A stretch of DNA of 64,000 nucleotides from contig NC_034413.1 in the NCBI RefSeq assembly GCF_002078875.1, positions 67,328,802 through 67,392,801 on the forward strand. The letters run 5' to 3'. Each line of letters starts with the position of its first letter. The first letter of the stretch is position 1. Shown one piece after another: positions 37,440-64,000 of the stretch. The notes under the pieces were generated by a model. That model was not told the DNA's origin. It did no database searches and saw nothing but the letters and a program-made list of their open reading frames with translations. This DNA is from Numida meleagris (Eukaryota; Chordata; Aves; Galliformes; Numididae). Made by a program: the position numbers and the translations under genes.

Positions 37440-38798
37440 AAGACAGATCATTGGGTTAGTGCTCAAATATTTTTTTTTTTTTGGAAAGTTGACAGATTTG
37501 CTGATTTCTTTAGCCTTGAATTTTAGGGCAAAGGTTTTGTCTTTGTTTTTTCATTCATCCCATCTAAAGAGTAGAGGAGAACAGCTAGGAAGTGGGGGGT
37601 CAATATTCCTACTATCATGAAAGCCCGCAAAAACATAGTTGGTCTCTGCCAGCATAGCTGTATTTGTGCTGTCACTGACAATCAAGGATAGAACTCAAAA
37701 TACCTTTTTCAAAGGAAAATGCAGTGGGAGATCTTGCACTCTGTTGTTCTTGTCTTTTTATTTCCAAGGACATGCTGAAAAGTTGCATTATATTTGTTTA
37801 TTGTGACCTAAATGGCCAACCAAACAAGACATAAATACTGTGCTAGAGTGAATGACATCAGATTCTATTACTTCAACATCAGCAGTGTCTCTACCTCCTG
37901 CTTTTCTTTTAGCTCAAATTCCTGGTGGTACTTAATGTCTTGAGCAGCAGTCAGAGGGCCTTGATCAGGGACTAAGCAAGACAAGTAGCAGCAAGTCCAA
38001 AAATTCATTTGTCAGTGTAAAGCAAGTACAAGAACTGATGGCTTGAGGTTAGCTTTATTTTGGGTCTATACTGAGTGCCCAATTTTTTTCTGAGGTGAGA
38101 TGATGAAGTGTTTCAGTTCAGCAGTGTCAAATACAGTGGTGTTTACTGAAAATGGAAATCTAGATAACAAACCAGCATTAGTGCAGGCTTATGTGCACGC
38201 AACACCATACTGGAGTTGTGGACTAAATGTAAATTTGAGATACAGCTCTGACTCTGATTCTATGATTCCTCTACCTCTCATCAATGTTGATCTTTTTAAA
38301 GATTGCTGAATGAGGCAACAATGAAAGTTCTTTCTTGTTTCGAGGTGACTATGCTCTAGTTATGCGTAGGAATGGGTGTAGATCTAGTGCAAGCAGTGGG
38401 GATTGAGCAGAAGTAGGAATAAATAGGTAGCTTGAGGTGATGTTTACAGGAGAGCAAAAAGGGGGTATAAACTCTATTTGTCTCTAATTTCACCTCTGAT
38501 TCTTCTGCTTCCCACATTGCCCAGTCCACACTTCATGTAAATTCCCATTGCTCGCCCTGCCACGTTCTTGTGCATTTCACTGACTCCTGGCTGTTACACT
38601 ATCGATCTGCTCCTTCCCTAAAGCGAAAGAGCTTAGTTCAAAGCCCCTTTCGTTATGATTGTTTGTGGCCCTGTTCTTGTGCCTCTGTGGGAGAAAGATC
38701 TTAATCAGAGATTTTAATTTTGCAATGGTGATAAAGAAAAGTAATATATACTTACGTACGCACACATACACACAAGCCCTTGCTTTCGGTTGACTCTA

Positions 38799-38929
38799 GG
38801 ACGTCACGTGCTCAGCCCCAGCTCAGGTCAGAGTCTGGCAGAGCAGGCACATGACTACAGCTCTTTCCTAACACGACTCGTGCTTTCACACAAGGGTTTC
38901 CTCATCCTCTCCCAGGAGCTGCTGCCAAT
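38799..38929. promoter_or_regulatory. CRE / E-box / CCAAT patch (weak candidate)
   Basis: GGACGTCACGTG holds an ACGTCA CRE half-site core and a CACGTG E-box sharing bases. CCAAT lies at 38925-38929. Several CpGs lie between them, in contrast to the neighbourhood. It is 4.6 kb upstream of the KYNU start codon. No transcription start evidence. Confidence 0.25.
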
Positions 38930-41900
38930 CGCAGGGTAATGTCACTTCTCTGTGGATGGGAAAAGATGAGCTTTATATGTGAAATTACTTGTAGCACCGA
39001 GTCGCTTCTCGTTGTTAAGGTCAATGTGTGCCTAAATTGCTCTAAGTAACTGAGTTTATTCTAATTCCTCCGTCACATTCCCTTGCTGCAGCTGTGACAC
39101 TCTGTTCTGTAACTTATTTAATTATACGTTGTGTTTGCTGCTGTCTGTTGCTGGGTATGCTGTGAACATTTAGATTTTCTTTTCCCCTCTGCATTTCTGT
39201 AATGTAAACAGATTCATTGAAGTGTATTTAACCCGAAATAATCTAGAATGCGTTGCTTTGGGCTGGGTATTTCAGGAGTTGCCTTCTGCAATTCTGTATT
39301 CACAAAAGCAATTTTCTTTGTGTGGAGATGGGAGGGAGGATCATCCCTTATGCACTGCACATAGCTGTAGGTTTTCTTTGTTTGTTTCAAACAGCTTCAA
39401 TCCACAGTGCCATTGGTGCTCTCAGTGGGTGTGTTTTGATAGCACGGAGGTGTCTTGTTAACTTGCATACCTACGTGCACAATCCCAATGCTCAGAGTTC
39501 ACTTGCAGGGTCACCTGAATAACTCAAAGGTCTGTGGGCTGAGCCACGTTGAGCAACCTGTTGGGCAGCCATTGGAGGGCAGAAAGTGCAGGACCTGCTA
39601 TTTTTCCCGATAAACTCTCCCCTGAGGCTATTGACACAGCTTTTAAGTAGGGATTAGTTGTATGCCCGTGTCAGCACTGTCTTGGGCAGAAAGACTGTGA
39701 GTAAAAACTTGGAATGCTTGAAGAGGATGTCTAAAGGGGCTGAGGGACTGTACAGTTATTTTACTGAATGCATTGAAATACAATCATAGGCAGAGCAGAA
39801 CTATAAATATACTGTAAGTGGATCTGAAAATAGGAGAGATTATTGTTCCTGTAATTAAGCCTAATGGACCTTCATGTGTAAGTTTGATTGGGTAGCTTGT
39901 TAATATTCATGCTTATTTCTATTTAGTCAGAAAATTATGCATAAAGGATAAAATGGAAATACATCCATGTCATTTGCCTGACTTCCTCATCTGTTGTCTT
40001 TTATGGTCTTTCCACTGTCTTCTATGGGTTAAAAATTGTGGCTGAAATTAGTTGGTACTTGTGCTGATCAAACGTGTAATGACTTTTCTTAATTTTGGTT
40101 GCATGTGCTCTTTATGAAAGCTAAACACTGCCAGCACTCACTGGTGAATTCCTTATATTGAATCACCGCATAAGCAGAGAGGTGGGGAGAAGTAAGGGAT
40201 GAAGTGGAGAGGACCTTGGGGGGCAGGGGGGGAAAAACTAGAGAACATCATGAAGATATGGGGAAGCAAAAGAAAAGCTGCTGAAGAATTAAATCCTATG
40301 GTAGGGAAAGTAGTGAAGATGTCAAAAGAACAGAGTCAAAAAAATAAAAAGCTGACTTCATGTCCCCTTTCTATTAAGCCAAGAGTGCCAGGAAATGAGG
40401 AAAATGCCTGACATTTTTATTATACTTCAGAGAAGGTGGTAGAGGCAAGGTTTTTCTTAGTATTGTTTATTTGTACTTCAAGTCATGTGTAAAAATCCTG
40501 ATAAGGAGACATGGGGAAGTGGGAAGAATATTTTGCATTGATTTTAATTTGAAGAGGATGCAGAATATAGTTCTCAGTTAAGTGAAGATGATTGGATAGA
40601 ATAAAGCTGTACTGTTCTGCATGTAGAAAATAATTCATAAATTACTGTGAAGTAACTACGTGATACTCTATTCTACTGCAATTAGGAAATGCTATAATGT
40701 ATATTAGAAAAAGGGGATTCTTCTCTGAAGCCTAATTCTCAACTGAAGAACAAAAGTGCTTTCTTATTCTGTTCTCAGAGTTCGATTCTGGGATTTCATT
40801 CCTCAATAGGATTTTGATTGATTGATTTTTATTTTAGTAGTTTTATCTTATTTCATAATGTTTGTATTAAATCAGATACCTCAGAGCACTTAATCATTTT
40901 TAGCTTCTAGATCTTTGCATTGGATATTATATTTGCTGTCAAAATTTAATATAAGAATCATAATAAACAAAACACATTGATCAGATACAGCAAACTACAG
41001 CAATGACAGGGAACCAGAAGCCTAATCCAGAAATTTGTCTGTAATAAAGAGACACCTATTGACTTCATTGGATTTTGGGTCAGGCCTCAAATGGATACAA
41101 AACCCATTTAGGCTTTCCACACAGGTCAGTGGGTGACCTGGATTATGATAGCTATTAATCTACTGTAATAACTCTGTGTCCTTACAATGAAATGCGGAAG
41201 AGAGACAGATGGAAGGATGCTGTCATGTCTTCATGTGATGGGAAAAACAAAGAATCTACAGCCCAGATGAGAGGGATCTGGTGTGTAAAACCAAACTATC
41301 CCTCAAACACCCTTATCCATCTGCTGGTCATAAATTGCAATGGAATAAGCAGGCATTGCCTGCATGTGCTAACTAATGGAAGATACATTTGTTGTAGTCT
41401 CTAATCCAGGAGAGACCATGGGGATGGCAATACCAATGCTGTATGTTACCCCTCCTATGGACTTTTTTAGTGATACTCAGCTCCCTGTCAAGTACACTTG
41501 CTCTGCTAAGTAAAGAGCCTCAGCTGGGTCATCTATTGTGGTCTTAATTCAGGAGCTATGCTTGTGAGCAACGAACAAATCTAGGCATTAATGAGAGGGA
41601 AGGAAATCCTGGGTGTAGGGAAGGCTATGGACTGCTCTGTGGCCCTTTATCTGGAATGAGACAGTAAGGAAGATGGTATTTCCATCTCCAAGGATTTTGC
41701 TTCCATAGTGAGCATTAGATCTCTATTAGGAAAGAAGACAATTATCTTTTGTGTGTACTGGGCATTCTTTCCTAATGATTGCAGGATTAGGACATCCATG
41801 ATAGCGCTGTAAATAAAATAAATAAACCTTTGGAAACTGGCCTTACTTTCCGAGTGCTGATTCCTGTATTGCTTGAAAACAGTGCTGATTAAGCCCATGG

Positions 41901-43474
41901 CTTGTTAAAATTTATAAGTGGGAGAAGTAAAAACTTTTACCTCAGTGTCTTTACACAGTAACAAGGTGCTGATACAGGTGGAGGCCATATCATGTTTGTG
42001 ATGCTGGCTTGCTGTTCTAGATATTTTGCATCTATTAGAGGAAACAAAGATCTCTGAACAATCTTCTCTGATTACTGCCAAGTGAGTCCAGAGCGCTCTT
42101 CTGACCTATAGAAGACTGCAGATGTTACCAATACCACAGCAGAGGAACTGGGAAATGCACGGTCAAGGGTCTGCTGAAAAGCTGTGGAGGAGCTGGGAAG
42201 CAGTTCCCACTTTGTCTTCAGGAGGCGATCAGTTGGTGTGAACTGTTTTCATCCATGTCAGCTGTTCCTTTAGCATCACACCCAGCAACTTGTCGCATTG
42301 TAGCTGTTCACCTACTAGAAACCATAGAAAACACTGACAAAAAGGATGTTTGAATACCTATCATTTTTCCATTTTTCCTTTCCTTTTTAGTAGCTAATTA
42401 GGATGACTGGGTAAGGATGATAAATTTGGTGATGATGAGGAAGTGTGAACAACCCATGTTTAACAATTGGTTATCTCCAAAGGCTCCTAACTGATAATAT
42501 TCATTTTCCCTTAAATGAAAGCTGCTTCTTTTCACTCTGAGACAGCGAAAAAAAAAAAAGATACTGTGTAATCTATCAAGTCTGGAGAGGAACATTCTGA
42601 TCATAAATTAAATGATTAAACCAGATAACTGGCATCATGCTGGCCATTTACCTAGAGTATAAAGAGGTTTGAATTAATTGGCACTAATGGAGTTGTTCTA
42701 TTTAAGGGGTTATACTGAAATACCCACAATTGCCATTTCTTTACGTGGTGATGAAGCTCTTCTAGATGGTGTTCAGGGGCTGGCATTAAAACTTGATGTA
42801 AAGAAAAAAAAGCAACAACAAAAACCCACTAATTTGCACTCTTGAGCTTACTGCTTGACTTGGGCTTTATCCCTTTCTTGGGATAAAGGAGCTAAGTCCA
42901 CAGGATACCTGATGTAGCTAGACTTAAATATTTTAAGGTCCTGCTTTTGAAAGCATCTTATGCCTTTTTCATCTGTACACTTCCTGCTCTACCCCTGAAC
43001 ATGAGCACAAAAGGCCCCTCCTGTTTGGTGAGGAAGAAAAGCTGAAAGAGTCTGAGCATTGCAGTCTGGAAACAACTTTCAGTCTAGCAATGCACCTGCT
43101 ATCTTTAGGAGCACAGACTGTAATAACAACAATGCTGCCTCTGGTTTTCAGATCCGGAGACTGTGAATGATGCTTCAGTGTTTGTAGCTGCTGTTGGTCT
43201 GGTGGGAGAACTTGGAGGCTGCTGATATAGCTTAAAAAGGGAACAGCAGTGTATCTATGGAGCTGGGGAGAAAAAAGCTTTTAAAACAGAAATACGCTGC
43301 TATGTATTTACTTGAATTGATCAATTTTGCCATTATTCATTCACATTTCGCTACTTAAAAGCTTTAAATCAAGAAAATGTGGGGCCTTGAATGATGCATC
43401 TTTGGTGGCTGCTTATCAACCACTTGTGAATATACATTCTGTAGAAGTTAAGCTGTGGCACTTCTCATTTTAAG

Positions 43475-64000
<20,526 letters not shown>

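Larger units (their letters stand above)
34234..43474. other. Intergenic / KYNU upstream region, no coding exon recognised
   Basis: Contains the longest open frame of the window (209 codons, minus, 34948-35577), a TA/T tract at 36464-36494, a G7-A-G7 run at 37425-37439, a CRE/E-box patch at 38799-38813 and an A12 run at 42548-42559. The KYNU promoter and non-coding first exon may be here but could not be placed. Confidence 0.55.

Noticed and set aside
38250..38265. 'gattctatgattcc' resembling a CR1 tail
   Set aside because: No CR1 body is seen on either side; too short to call.

Overview
This window is nuclear DNA from a vertebrate, most likely a bird and probably a galliform such as chicken. 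It is AT-rich, with no prokaryotic gene layout and long stop-filled stretches. At least six degraded 3' ends of CR1 LINEs are present, with typical avian CR1 tail wording such as 'gattctatgattcta'. Small conserved exons are separated by kilobase introns with GT..AG ends. The species call is an inference from CR1 content and overall look.

The one gene I can support is KYNU (kynureninase), on the + strand and partial at the right edge. Six coding exons are visible: 43496-43664 (start codon), 48405-48525, 54427-54509, 60015-60076, 61584-61655 and 63062 to about 63136/63140. All splice phases match. The joined product aligns without gaps to about residues 1-194 of the 465-residue human enzyme, as recalled. 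The rest of the gene, including the PLP lysine, lies beyond position 64000. The enzyme cleaves kynurenine and 3-hydroxykynurenine in tryptophan catabolism.

Positions 1 to about 43470 look like the intergenic desert upstream of KYNU. In mammals LRP1B lies on that side at a distance; no LRP1B exon was recognised here. I found no protein-coding gene in this part. It holds five recognisable repeat relics: a MIR/CORE-SINE-like remnant near 3.6 kb and CR1 fragments near 7.6, 21.2, 28.9 and 34.1 kb. It also holds simple repeats, an orphan exon-like segment at 4404-4472, and several perfect inverted repeats. A non-coding first exon and the promoter of KYNU should lie somewhere here, but I could not place them. 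A CRE/E-box plus CCAAT patch at 38.8-38.9 kb is a weak candidate.

From 43.5 kb to the end, the spaces between exons are KYNU introns. They contain two more CR1 fragments, one ending about 60 bases before exon 4, and two notable hairpins at 45484-45540 and 62289-62319. I see no operon, CRISPR array, phage or other cassette-like system, and nothing that I would call a new biological system. The most checkable oddities are the hairpins, the orphan exon, the two-codon upstream ORF before the KYNU start, and the paired donor sites of the last exon.
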